Part shown: positions 11,032-22,270 of the stretch, piece after piece | Position numbering within the stretch: the stretch's first letter is position 1 | How the letters are laid out: the number at the start of each line of letters is the position of its first letter | Origin: Isoetes taiwanensis | Lineage: Eukaryota; Streptophyta; Lycopodiopsida; Isoetales; Isoetaceae | DNA: 64,000 bases | Direction: 5' to 3' | NCBI GenBank assembly: GCA_021234155.1 | Contig: JAJEKV010000005.1 | Span: 28,296,689-28,360,688, forward strand | Position numbers and translations under genes: made by a program | The notes under the pieces: generated by a model | Databases searched by the model: none | What the model saw: only the letters and a program-made list of their open reading frames with translations | Told to the model about the DNA's origin: nothing

Positions 11032-13218
11032 ATGGCCAGCAGACTGAGAGCCACACTTCTGAGTGCCATTGAAGTGTATAAAGGTGGCTCTGGATTCCAA
11101 GTCTGGAAGGAAAAGGTTGAAGAAGTATTAAGAGTTGAAGGTCTATGGGAAGTCACAGAAGAAGGGGAGCAGAATCCTGTGGTTGTCCAAACAACCAGTA
11201 AAGGGAAATCATATGCTAGTGCTGCTGCCTCAGGGACTGGTGGAAGTCCAAGCAAGGATGCAGGTGAAGGAGGTAGCTCTATGGAGGTGACGAGTGGAGG
11301 TCCAGACACCGCTTATAAAGCAAAAATTCTGGAAGCCAAGGCTGTTATAAAAAGCAAGCTAAGCTCAAGCATTCTGCTCAGAATGAGAAACATGTCACCA
11401 AGGGAGATGTGGATGTATCTGTTGAAGAATTATCAGGTAAAAACTTCATCCCAGTTAGATGTCTTAGACAAAGAACTTAGGGATTTGAAGTAAAAAGAAG
11501 GAGAGGATGTCAAGGATTTCTTTGAGAAATTTGACAATGTAATTGCTGACCTTGAAGCTGCTGGAGTTCCCATTACAAAGGAGTACCAAATTTTATCTTT
11601 AGCAAGAGCTTTTTCTAAATGGAAAAATCTGTCTATTCTGATTAGAAACATTGCTAAAAGTAGAGAAGAAGCTGAGAATATAATAAAGACAGAATTAGAA
11701 CAGCATGAACTGACCAAAGAAGATGAGGAAGAATCTAGTGAAATTCTCTATGCTGGCAAAGGTCGTGAAGAAAAGAGGATTGGTCCATGTTTTGCATGCA
11801 ATGCTTATGGTCATCTTAAAAGTAATTGTCCTAAACTGTCCAAAGGGACCAAATGCTATAACTGTCAAGGATATAGTCACCTGGCTACAAACTGCTCTAG
11901 TCCCAGGGATTTTTCCAGAAGCAAAGAGACAAATGCTTTCAAAGCTGGCAGAGGCAGGGGATCTAACTCTGGAGGAAGAAGAATTCAAGGCAAGGGGAGA
12001 GGCAAATCTGCACAAGACAACATAGCTAGAGAACAAACAAATGAGCCAGATGAAGAGTCTGACGAAAATGCAGAGGTAAGAAAGTCTAAATTGCTGTCAG
12101 TGATTTCAGAAAGTAAACTAAAAGGTGATGATAACTTATATGTGCTAGATAGTGGAGCTAAAAGAAGCGTGATTAAGTCACCTTCAAAGCTCAAGGCAAA
12201 ATTCTCCAAGAATTCAAGTTTTGTGCAGATGGGAGATGGAAATTTGCAAAAAGTAGAACAAGCAGGAATGTTGGAGCTATTTGATCTAGAAGGAAAACCA
12301 ATTATTCTAGAAAATGTTTTGTGTGTGCCAAATCTAGTAAAAAATTTGATTTCTATAACTCAGCTAGTAGACTTGGGATATCATATCAATTTTGAAGCAA
12401 ATTGTTGCAAAGTTCTCTTGAATAATGAAGTAAAATTTCTAGCAAAGAGAGTTGGCAAATTGTTTGGATTTCACAACAATATACTTGGAAGTGTTAATGC
12501 AATTACAGCTCCTACTTTTAAAATATGGCATGAACGTTTAGGACATACTCACATTGATAATTTGGAGCTCATGATTAAATTAGGATATATTGAAGGAGGG
12601 AAAGGAAAGGAGGAACATTTTCATTGTGCTGGCTGCCTTAAAGGTAAATCATGCAGATTATCCTTTCCAAAGAAAGGACAAAGAGCCAAGAAAATTATAG
12701 AATTAATACACAAAGATCTTTGTGGGCCCTTGAATGTTAGAAGTATACATGGAAAACGGTATTTCATTACATTCACTGATGATTTTTCCAGGAAAACCAA
12801 GTGCTATACCTTGAGAACTAAGGATCAAGCATTTGAGGCTTTTAAAAGATTCCAAGCTGAAGTTGAAAGACAGACAGGTAAGAGAATCAAATGTCTAAGA
12901 ACTGACAGAGGTGAAGAATTTGTGTCAGACAGGTTCAATAGCTATTGCTTTCAAAATGGTATAAGGAGGCAAGTGACATGTTCACATACCCCACAACAAA
13001 ATGGAGTCTCAGAGAGAAAGAACAGAACCATCTTAAATGCTGTAAGATCAATGATTAAGCATGCTAGATTGCCTAACTTCCTTTGGGAAGAAACTGTTAA
13101 AACTGCAGTAATGATTCAAAATAAGTTGCCTTCCAGAAGCTTAAGTGGAAAATGTCCAGATGAGTTATGGTATGGAACAAAACCAAGTTATGATAAACTC
13201 AGAGTATATGGCTCATCA
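11032..13218 (+). pseudogene. Copia element 1 gag-protease-integrase
   Basis: One frame runs from the ATG at 11,032 to about 13,218, broken only by a TAA at 11,491-11,493 after about 153 codons. Gag carries two CCHC knuckles, CFACNAYGHLKSNC (from 11,788) and CYNCQGYSHLATNC (from 11,854). The aspartic protease active site appears as DSGA near 12,147. The GAG-pre-integrase HHCC region (WHERLGHTHIDNL...CAGCLKGK) lies at about 12,530-12,650. The integrase catalytic triad can be read as D in HKDLCGPL (about 12,714), D in RTDRGEEF (about 12,904) and E in NGVSERKNR (about 13,012). The frame ends in KLRVYGS, where the first inversion begins. Such a clean frame marks a young copy. Confidence 0.88.
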
Positions 13219-14002
13219 TAGTCCATTCCTTTCCTTTGAGAATATCCTTTTGCTACAAGTCTGGCTTTGTAGATCTTAGATTTCCCATCAGCTCCCAATT
13301 TAATTTTGAATATCCATTTGTTATCCACAAGATTTTTGTCGGTTGGTTTCTTAACTAGCTCATATGTTCCTGTCCTGTTAAAGGCCTTAATTTCTTCTTC
13401 CATGGCATGCCTCCATTCAGCAGCATTTGTACTTGACATTGCCTCGTCATAGCTTGTAGGAATGTGAGGCTCAATAATTGCCATTATGGCATCAAGCTCA
13501 GCTTCAGAATCTTCTGCAATGTTTAGGCTTCTACTTTTCCCTTCTCTTAATCTTCCAAATTTGCTGATATCTATTTTAGCTTCCTCCAGCAATCTTTCTG
13601 CCTCACCTTTCCTTGATTTCTTTTGTGGTCTGTCTGGACTTAGGTCTGAACTTTCAGAAGTACTAGGGCTGTAACTGTCTATTGCATTTGGTCTTGCATC
13701 ATTATTTTCACTAGTGAGATTGTTCTCCCTTACTTCATCATTGTCTAAGTCCACGTGCATAACCTGTTTTTTATTTTGAGCTGAGGTCTCTATTTTCTGC
13801 ATTGTGTCTACTGTGCCTCTGTCTTTATAAAGCATATCTTCAACAAAGTATACATCCCTGCTAGTTATGATCCTCTTTGTTAGAGGTTCATACAATAAAT
13901 ATCCATTGGACTGCTCATCATACCCTATTAAATAGCATTCTATAGTCCCGTCATCTAGCTTTTTTCGAGTTTCTTCTGGTACATGTGCATATGAGAGACA
14001 CA
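13218..14002 (-). pseudogene. Copia element 1, inverted block A (integrase C-terminus to RT start)
   Basis: On the minus strand a continuous frame begins CLSYAHVPEETRKKLDDGT, the segment that normally follows VYG in copia integrase. It passes an acidic spacer and reaches the RT N-terminus (NKWIFKIKLGADGKSKIYKA, ARLVAKGYSQRKGMDYDE). It fits exactly between the plus-strand ends at 13,217 and 14,003, so the block has been flipped in place. The two ends of the block carry the inverted hexamers TGTCTC and GAGACA. Confidence 0.88.
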
Positions 14003-14423
14003 TTCTCACCTATAGTAAAACATACAAGTATCAGAATGCTAATGCAAATGCTTGTGACCTTGAAATACATCACATGGATGTTAGCACAACATTTCTAAAT
14101 GCAGCACTTGAGGAGGAAATTTATATGACACAAGCAATTGGATTTGAACAGGGAACAGAAATGGTTTGGAAATTAAAACGAGTTGTTTATGGACTTAAAC
14201 AGTCTCCCAGAGAATGGTATAAATGTATAGACAATTTTTTAAGAGAAAGTGACTTCAAAAGATTGGAAAGTGATGGGAACATTTACTTGTATGAGGAGGA
14301 ACAGAATTTTGCATCATAGCACTATATGTGGATGATTGCATCATGCTGGCCAATAATATCAAATGCTTGGATAAGTGCAAACAGATTCTTAAATCTAAAT
14401 TCAAGATGCAAGATCTTGGATGA
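14003..14423 (+). pseudogene. Copia element 1, RT middle segment (plus strand)
   Basis: Plus-strand RT continues with HHMDVSTTFLNAALEEEIYM, VVYGLKQSPREWYKC and, after a frame change near 14,318, the catalytic ALYVDDCIMLANN. It ends in KMQDLG at about 14,421, where the second inversion begins. At least one indel (about 14,050) and a stop interrupt the frame. Confidence 0.82.
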
Positions 14424-15040
14424 TTTTGCATTAGCTTCAGCTCATTTAGCAACCTTCTTGCCCAAATTATCTCCTTGGCAGCTAAAGTTGTTGCAGCATA
14501 TTCTGCTTCAGCAGAAGACATTGCAACACTGTCTTGTTTCTTAGATTTCCATGTAACTGAGCCTCCTCCTAACATTAAGGTGAAATCCAGATGTTGATTT
14601 TCTGAAGTCAAGGTCTGATGCCCAATCTGCATCACAATATGCTTTCAACTCTAGATTATTATTTGAGAAACATATGCCCTCACCTTGAGTCCCTTTCAGA
14701 AATTTTAAGACTCGTTTGACAGCCATCCAATGCCCTTTTCCTGGGTTGTTTGAATACCTGCTCAATAAGCTAACTGGAAAAGAGATGTCAGGACGTGTAC
14801 AATTTGAAACATAGAGTAAACAACCCAACAATTCCCTGTATGTAGTGGCCATTTCTGCAAGCTCTGATTGTGTTTTTGGGCACATATCTGCTGATATTTT
14901 GTGACCACTAATGAGTGGTGTAGCTGCATTATTGCAATTTGTCATCCCAAATCTGTCTAAGATATTTTGAATGTTGGATGTTTGAGTGAGCAGTAACTTC
15001 CCTTCCTTTCTATCCCTTGTTACTTCAATTCCCAGGAAGC
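14424..15040 (-). pseudogene. Copia element 1, inverted block B (RT end and RNase H start)
   Basis: On the minus strand, read from about 15,040 down, it encodes FLGIEVTRDRKEGKLLLTQ, TNCNNAATPLI, TYRELLGCLLYVSNCTRPDI and the RNase H core (AYCDADWASDLDFRKSTSGF, then after a one-base shift SVTWKSKKQDSVAMSSAEAE). It ends NELKLMQN near 14,430. This is the part that should lie between MQDLG and DSLSCIAITKN. Confidence 0.85.
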
Positions 15041-15278
15041 GTTATTGAGTGACAGTTTAAGCTGCATTGCAATTACCAAAAACCATGTCATGCATCAGAG
15101 AACCAAACACATTGAGATCCATATGCATTTTATTAGAGAGCAAGTTGCCAACAAAAGGATAACAGTTGAACATGTAAGTACTCAAGAGCAGGTTGCAGAT
15201 ATTCTGACCAAGGCTTTACCTCAAGCAAAGTTTAACAAGTTCAAATGCATGCTGGGAGTTCAAGATAAGTTTGTATAA
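15041..15278 (+). pseudogene. Copia element 1, RNase H C-terminus
   Basis: The plus strand resumes with DSLSCIAITKNHVMHQRTKH, the usual copia RNase H ending, then EHVSTQEQVADILTKALPQ and a stop at 15,276-15,278. A polypurine-like tract (GAAGGAGGAA) follows at about 15,293. Confidence 0.85.
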
Positions 15279-15302
15279 ATCTAATTATGGCATGAAGGAG
15301 GA

Positions 15303-15811
15303 ATGTTGTTTAATCATGCCATAATCATCATGCCATAATGATGAATATTATTCACAAGTGTAGAATATGGTTTCATATCATATTTTACCTAATGGTTCCT
15401 TTGCTTATGCCATAAAAAGCAATGTTAGACCAATTACTATCTTCTTATTTTATACTCTAAGGTGGCCCGATCAAGTCAAGCCACCACAACCATAGCATCC
15501 GGTCGGCCATGCTTAACCGATGGATTGCTTTGTATTTGAGCATTGCAGTGGACGGGTCTGGTACCTAGCTGTGCCGGATCCATAAGCAGAAGACAAATAG
15601 TATAAGGTTTGAATGGTTTAGATAGTTTGAATGATTTCGATATTATAATGAACAGTGTTTCGTTCATTACCATTGCTACAGTAACTTAGTATGATTTAGT
15701 CTAATGGTTATCATATTGCATTATATGTATTAGAGACTTGTTTGAATCAAGTGGAGTTTAACTTGTATTAAGATGAAAATGATCTATTGATCTAACTCAA
15801 TATTGTCTACA
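15303..15811 (+). repeat. Copia element 1, 3' LTR
   Basis: Starts TGTTG just after a purine-rich tract and ends TCTACA. Its last 122 bp match the 5' LTR fragment. The 5' boundary is inferred from the tract. Confidence 0.65.
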
Positions 15812-16299
15812 TGGATAATTCATGAGAAACTGAACTGGCGATGGTGTTCCAACAGACAAATCTTTGGGCTGATCCTTCTTGCAGCTCAATGGATGGCTTG
15901 TTGATTCGGTCGAAAAACTTATGAGGAGTTTAACCCAAAATAGACAATCAACCGATTCCAAGGCCTTGATCCCACAATTGGGAGCAAGCATTTGAGCGCT
16001 TGCATCTGTTCGCATCGAACCCAGCGAAACGCTCACAACCCCCTGCCCTTTTTATTCAACCACTACAACATGTTGTAAGCTTCTAGAAAAACTATTGTAC
16101 ACGTGTAAATCTCTCAAAACCAACTAGGAACTTCTGGTTGCTTCACATCAAAAAACACGTTTTTATTTTCATAACCAATAAAAAACTTTCCAAAAATCCT
16201 TAGATATGTTTAAGCTGATTCTCTATTACAATTATATGTTAGAGATATATAATTTATAGTTGCCTTTTTCACAGAGTTGATGCATATACAGGCTGGTGG
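15812..16299. other. Unassigned spacer with a short minus-strand open frame
   Basis: A 79-codon minus-strand frame spans 15,797-16,036 but overlaps the LTR end and resembles nothing I know. The rest is AT-rich and featureless. Confidence 0.4.
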
Positions 16300-16817
16300 T
16301 ACCATCTCGGCTATTAGGGTGGAGCAGCATGACAGAACCTTCATCGGCATCTTTTGGTTCACTTTAGAGATGCTCTTTCCAACCTTCATATTCTGAAACT
16401 CGGCAATCGTCTAAAAGGCATCAGTTTCTCAGTCCAAGAAGATCTTACCTCAGCTCAAGGGAGGAATTATGCAGGGTAAGAAATGCACGTCAGACAAAGA
16501 AATGGGTAGTATATCGGGGAGGGAAGGCTATTATTAAAGATCATTGGCCTTCCTATTCTTGAACAGATTATGTGTAGCCTCCTGTTACTTCTGTTATTTG
16601 CTTGTGACTATTTGGGCATATGCCTGCTCTTCTATACTGGGGTTTTGCCCCTTTTTATTTCATTCTGTTTTATGATGGGGGCTTGGCCCCTTATCCATTC
16701 TGTTTTGGGCTTACTGCCCCATCTCATTGTACCATTCCATAGTCCTTTTATGGCTCAGTGGATGTTAAAATTTTATCTATCCATCCATCCATCCATCCAT
16801 CCATCCATCCATCCATT
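16300..16817 (+). mobile_element. LINE ORF1 C-terminal fragment with (ATCC)n tail
   Basis: In shifting frames the plus strand reads LHILKLGNRLKGISFSVQED, LTSAQ, then KKWVVYRGGKAIIKD (about 16,390-16,545). This mirrors the ORF1 C-terminal domain of the LINE at 57.4-62.1 kb (VFMDEDLTPMQ...KWAVYRDGRVIIRDK). It then passes into a pyrimidine-rich 3' region and ends in TTTATCTATCCATCC repeats (about 16,772-16,816). It appears to be a copy in which ORF2 is lost. Confidence 0.5.
16772..16816. repeat. (ATCC)n microsatellite
   Basis: About ten CATC/ATCC units in a row form the tail of the LINE fragment. Confidence 0.95.
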
Positions 16818-18470
16818 TTTACTTCACATCTTTAAAATATATGTATTTTAAAAATCAATCCAAATACAATTATACAATTCTAATATCAAGTTTTGGTCCG
16901 TTTATTTTTATTTTAGATATTTAGATGTGACGTCTCTGAGCGACATCTATTAGACATTGCACAGACGTCACTAAAGATGCTGCTAAGTAGCCTTTTTTGT
17001 TGGTATATGAGTTTTGATAAGTTGATGGACTGGCTTCACATTGAATTTTTGTTGGAAGAAACTTTGGATCGTATATAGCACAATTATTGGTGTATTAGTT
17101 CTTTATTAATTGTCGCTGCTCTTGGCAAAATTATACGAACTTCTCTCATAAAAGAAGGTGTTGTTGGGGTTCTATTGCCAAATGCCACTACCTTTCTGTC
17201 GTCAGTAGAATTTGTTAGTAATTTCTTGACAGCTTTCAAATGCAAGGCTACCTTCTCCAAATACTTTATGTATACCTCAAGCCAAGTGCGGTGCGACTTT
17301 TGGATCAAACATGCAAAACTGGTTCTAAAACTGCTTGAAACATGTATTCTTGATTTCAGATGCAAGTTGTCATTCTGGGGGACCTTCTGTAGAGAATGCT
17401 TGCATTATGGCAGTGTCAATTATGACTTTGCTCAATCACGTTAACCAATTATGCCAACCAAACGCATGGTGGACCCTTCTAAAATGCAACCTAAACATGC
17501 ATTCTTGTTACATGGATGCAACTTTAACTTCAAGTTGTGGAATAGTGAGAATGCATGGTAAATTTAGCAGAAACTTCGCATGAATTTCTAAAATCGTCTA
17601 GTTAACTTGTAGAATGTAAAGTAAAATTTTGAAGACAAGAAACTTTGATGAACCGCTAAAATTAAGGGAAAGAACTTTGTCCATGTGCTATTGCTTAATT
17701 AGATGAGAGGCCTGAATTGAAGCCAGTTGCTCTTACGTCGAAAGCACCATTATGGAATCGAAGAAGGTCAACCATTGTAACTATCTAGTCGGTTATACCT
17801 AGCAAATTCTCATGCAAAATATGAGGGAATGACCTTTATAGATAATGCCATTAACGACAAGTTATGTTGATTCCTCAAAGTAACTGAGCTTACATGCTAA
17901 TTCCTCAAGTGGAATAAGGTCCTAAGGCTGGATTCACATCAAGAGGTTAGATTTAGGTAAGTTACAAAAAATTAAGTTAATTGGATTCACACCTCCCCCG
18001 TTATAAAAATTTATTAGACTTGGGGCAGTTAAGGGGGTTAATATTTACCGCACTTAGTTTCATCAAGATTATGGTTCACACATGATTCTGTTATTTTAAA
18101 AACTAGCAATCTTTAAAAAGAATTTAATAATTGGAGTGCAAATAATAACCCCTCCCTAAGAGCACTAAACAGCTAAATTTGTTCCTGGCATGCACTAATA
18201 TAACAACTTAAATTTATTTATTTCTAACAAAACTCATTATGTTAGCGACTAACATAATTGTTGGTGTCAACTTTTAACTGAATTCGTTATGTTAGCCACT
18301 AACTTAACATTTTATATATGTGAATGCAATTTTTATCAAATCCGTTATGTTAAACTTTTAGCATAACAGTACAAGATGGATTAATTATAAAGGGTAAGGT
18401 ATTAACAATTAAATTTCAATATACTAAGATAATTTAATCATAACGGGCAAAGTGTTAAAAGTTAATTTTA
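16818..18470. other. AT-rich spacer; one unassigned minus-strand frame
   Basis: There is no recognisable gene. A 9-bp inverted repeat GTGACGTCT/AGACGTCAC (16,927-16,935 and 16,963-16,971) forms a small stem-loop. A minus-strand frame at 17,084-17,365 (93 codons) has a protein-like composition but I do not recognise it. From about 18,225 to 18,370 the phrase GTTATGTTAGC recurs three times in degenerate form. Confidence 0.45.
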
Positions 18471-19220
18471 GGAAAAATTCCAAATATACCCCTCAAGTTT
18501 ACAAATATTTCAAAGAAAACCCTAGAAATAGAATATTTGGCTTAAATGGCGATTTACATTCTCCTAATCGATGAAATAAGGGGCCCTTCATGAAACTTAT
18601 AGGTTGAGATGAGACCTTCATGAAACTTATAGATTGAGACGAGACCTACCTAAGGGCAGTAGAATGGGTGAAAATATCGTTACCCTGGTTTTGGTTGATT
18701 CCATCGCGGTGAATACTTTCCCGCGGAATCACAGCCCTCCGACAGCGGGGATCCGTTCAGGAGACCCGTTGGCGTGCGGCGGTGCGGCCATAAATTCAAT
18801 CTTGTCCGCGGAATCCGCAGCGGTAGAATCTTCTTGGGACGGAATCACCAGAAGTAAGTATTCCGCGGCGGAATCACTACGTGAGTATTCCCGCGATGGA
18901 ATCACGGCGATGAGTATTCGCTGACGGAATCCGCGACAATGGAATACCCGCCGGATGGAATCACCGTCCACGGATCCCACGACGGAATCACCAACTTGCA
19001 ATACCGCGGACGGAATCAGCGACTTGTTATTTAGGTCGGACGGAATCACCATATTACGATTCCTTTCGGCGGAATCACCCGGATGGGATTCCTCCGGCTG
19101 AATCACCGAATTGGATTCCGTCCGTGAATCATCACAATCCGATTCCATCGGCGGAATCACCAAAATGTTATTAGTCATGAGAATCACATCCACCGTGAAT
19201 CAACCGGATGGAATCACCGG
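18471..19220 (+). repeat. Left terminal inverted repeat of the giant MULE
   Basis: The outer 190 bp are AT-rich. The inner part (18,656-19,220) is GC-richer and is an array of GGAATC, often GGAATCACC, frequently paired with an upstream GATTCC about 6-7 bp away. At least a dozen exact GGAATC occur. It aligns in inverted orientation with 33,985-34,750. Further GATGGAATCACC copies occur just inside (about 19,383 and 19,409). Confidence 0.88.
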
Positions 19221-20095
19221 TGGAATTCGCGGGACAAATGCACTAGAGGTGCAGTTGCATGTTGACCGTCTCAACATCGAGACTGCATTCATGGACCAGA
19301 TCGACGGCCATGGTGTCGTCGTGAGTCCAACCCACCGGAATTTAAAAAATGTGCATCCCCCGTACCCCCGTTTGAACCATGCGATGGAATCACCTTCTCT
19401 GTTCATCCGATGGAATCACCTTGCATTCCTCTACTCGACGACGGCAGCGGGGAGCTCGGGATGGATACGGGCGAAGATCGAGGAGGTTAGTGCACGGAAC
19501 AAGCCGATTTCCATGTCCTTGCGGCCCGGGGCAAGCTCGATAGCATTTTATTGGCGGCTACTGTCGGGCATCGGCAACGGACCTCGCAGAGGGCATTTTG
19601 ATCACAGTCGACTACCCTGGGTTATGTTAGAGCACCAGAGTCCTGAACCACAAGGAGGAGGTACTCAACCTGTTTGGTTGTGCCACATTCCCACCTCACG
19701 GGTTGGGGATTTCATAGCTGGGGAGCAAAAAAGTGGGGAAGCACCATGCAGTTTCTACATAAGAAGCTCTCAAAGGAATAAAGAGCTATCCAAACCGGGC
19801 AAAGGTTCATATCTGACTTTGAAGAGGTGTGAATTTCCTTTCCCCACGGATGGAGGGGATGGCGCTAACAGATGCGCCATCGTGTTAGGGTTGGCATAGA
19901 CGTAAGGAGAACAGAATGGAGAACCAAGGTGTGGGCCCGAAGGGACCCATGCGAGGGTATCACGAGGAGACCAAAGGTCTGCAGTCACGGCGGGGGAAAA
20001 GGTACGGGTAGTGAGGCTGATTTAACAGTCGGGGGTAATGGTTTGGGGGACGGATTGGGAGCGAGGGGAAGGATGATTTGGGGACGGTGATGGCG
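19221..20095 (+). other. Left interior of the MULE: unrecognised open frame
   Basis: A plus-strand frame open from 19,111 to 19,899 begins inside the terminal repeat and continues across the boundary, so its first third is repeat-derived. The rest is moderately GC-rich and contains no domain I know. It may be a captured host fragment or MULE leader sequence. Confidence 0.3.
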
Positions 20096-20102
20096 AGAAC
20101 TT

Positions 20103-21453
20103 TTGAGAAAAATGTCAATATCCATGCAAAATCAAATGATTGATATGATAAAGACTCTAATAGGGAATGGAAATGTTCTGAGAGAAAGGCGAAAAAGGCC
20201 TTTTTTTGTGCATGTGGCGACCAGCTCATTCGGCATTCCTAGCATGGCGGAGGCGAGGGAGGACAAGATCACAAACTATGTCAGCCGGTGCAAATCACGA
20301 GGGAGTCAAGCTGGTGCAACCTATATTGGATGAAGTAAATCGAGAGCAGAGAAGAATCTTTGCGAAACATGAACAGACCAAAGCGAGTTTCGAGGTATTC
20401 CTTCACTCAAACATGATTTTGTTCCTAACAGGCAAAAGGAATTAGAATCGAAGGCTGTAATAGGTTGCATTAGACATGAAGGGGTTCGATTGGCAGCCAT
20501 AAGAATGGAATTAACAAAAATGGGAAAGAATGTGGATATCAAGAACATGTTTTGGCTTGATTTCCCATTCTTTGTGGTGGAATCTTGGTGACTCTCTCGG
20601 TGTCGGTTCCTCTTAAAAAAAGGAACTATATTCAAGGCAAACACACAATTCTACTTCCAAAAATGGAATCCGAAGTTCGATCCAAATGATCTCAAGGAAC
20701 TCTTCCATCCTGCATCATGCTCTGTTCAAGGCCTTAGTCCCATGTATTGGCATGAGGACATTTTAAAAAACTTTTCAAAGGGATTGGAGAATACATTGGA
20801 TGGGAGGCAATTAGGAAAGAGAGCCCCAAGGATGCGGGTTGATTGATATATTGAAAGAGATCCCCAAACAGCTAAATTATAATGACTATTATGGGGGCGA
20901 AAAGATATTAAAATTGGATTGGAGTGGGTTACCTGCCCCCTGTGGAATCTGTGGGCTAAGATTACACGGAGGGGGGGTATGCCAAGGTAAAATGGTCATA
21001 AATAAACAAATTCCTCAGCCAGTGGCGAACCAAGCCAACCAAGCCAAAGAAAATAATGCAAAAGGAATTGGGACCCGCAAATTGGAAGAAAAAAACAAGA
21101 ATGGGAGTGCATATAAAAAAGCGGGGAAGCGAAAAGCTAAGCTCATCAAGGAAAATCAGCAGCAAGAGAAACAGAAAGTCAACAACCAGTTAAAAACCTG
21201 GAAAAAGAAAAAAGATCAGTCAAAAATGGCTGGAAAAGTCAAGGTCTTGGTCAAGCCTACTGAAGAACAGGGGAAAAAAGGGAAAGACTTGGTCCAAGAA
21301 GGTAATCTTTATATTACTCCTGCCCATCTGATCAGGAGTAATACTTTGACCATTGCTGAATCTACACATCCCCACAGTAAATCCCTACCCGGACTCTTCG
21401 ATTCCGGACGGTCGGCCGAGGTGGAACTCGCTTTTCAAAGGAGCTGTTTCTAA
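20103..21453 (+). pseudogene. L1 LINE ORF1 (DUF4283-like plus zinc knuckle)
   Basis: The order of elements is that of plant LINE ORF1: a segment with NMFWLDFPFFVVESW (about 20,540), then FQKWNPKFDPND and GLSPMYWHEDILKNFSKGL (about 20,655-20,790), then a zinc knuckle CGICGLRLHGGGVC near 20,943-20,985 and a long Lys/Gln-rich tail. ORF1 binds LINE RNA. Stops (about 20,588 and 20,842) and frame changes break it. Confidence 0.7.
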
Positions 21454-22270
21454 AGGAACTAATCTGGTTTTTCCCCATAGACTCAAGTAAACGGGGTCCG
21501 CAGGGAAAATGAAGAATTACATGATGTGCTAATCCAACTTATGGAAAGGCAAGAAGACATGGAGAAGGAGGTGGTGCCGAATACTCCCATGGAAAAAGGG
21601 CAGATGGAAGAAATAGAAGGCAAATATAAATTCTTCACCACATCTCCCATGGAGTATAAAAACAATCTGAGAGGATTCCACGGACAATGGCAATGTGGAG
21701 ATCACTCACGGAGGATCCTATGGATAATGGCCTTTGAAGAGATCACTTTCTCTTGAGGAGGGACAGAAAAAAGAATCTATAGACCCTATAAGTCCTATGG
21801 GCGGGGAATAGATAACATAAGCCAACAAAAAATCCCTTATCTAATGGCCTGGTAATTGACACTGATGTCAATAGGCTATTAAGCCCATTAGATAATAATA
21901 TAGAAGAAGACAAAGAAGAGACATTCTTCACTCCTGCAAAAAAGAGCAGCATAACATCCACAGGGGGCATGGGAACTCATGGTAATAGACCAATAAGTCC
22001 ATTTTGGTAATTCCCTAGAAGGCACGGGAATTAATGTGAGTAGACTAGTAAGCCCCTCGACAAGGCCATGTTAGCTGGCCGGGAATCTAGGCAGATATTG
22101 GGTGAAATTAATGGGGCGAGAGAAGACTATTGCCAAAAGAATTGAATCTTTGATGGGGAAAAATTCTATACTCCTCATACTAGGAAGAAGGGCACTAAGA
22201 TTGTGCATTTTCAGGAAAATAGTCTGCCTTGAACACGAGAAGCCAAGGCAAAAAGAATCTCCTTGTCCAA

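Larger units (their letters stand above)
10906..15811 (+). mobile_element. Ty1/copia element 1, young but rearranged by two internal inversions
   Basis: A 122-bp sequence at 10,906-11,027 recurs at 15,690-15,811 with one mismatch by eye, both ending TTGTCTACA. A purine-rich tract followed by TGTTGTTTAATC (about 15,292-15,315) suggests that the full 3' LTR is about 15,303-15,811 and that the 5' LTR lost its first three quarters. Coding order is gag, protease, integrase, RT, RNase H, the copia order. Two blocks (about 13,218-14,002 and about 14,424-15,040) read on the minus strand, while the sequences around them read on the plus strand. No TGGTATCAGAGC primer site follows the 5' LTR, and the gag ATG lies five bases after it. 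No target duplication is seen. Confidence 0.85.

Noticed and set aside
15797-16036. 79-codon minus-strand gene
   Set aside because: Overlaps the 3' LTR end, has no family signature and no plausible exon context.
16927-16971. Miniature transposon bounded by GTGACGTCT/AGACGTCAC
   Set aside because: Only 45 bp in total and without flanking duplication; left as a chance stem-loop.
17084-17365. 93-codon minus-strand frame as a host exon
   Set aside because: Composition is protein-like, but no motif, splice partner or neighbour supports it.
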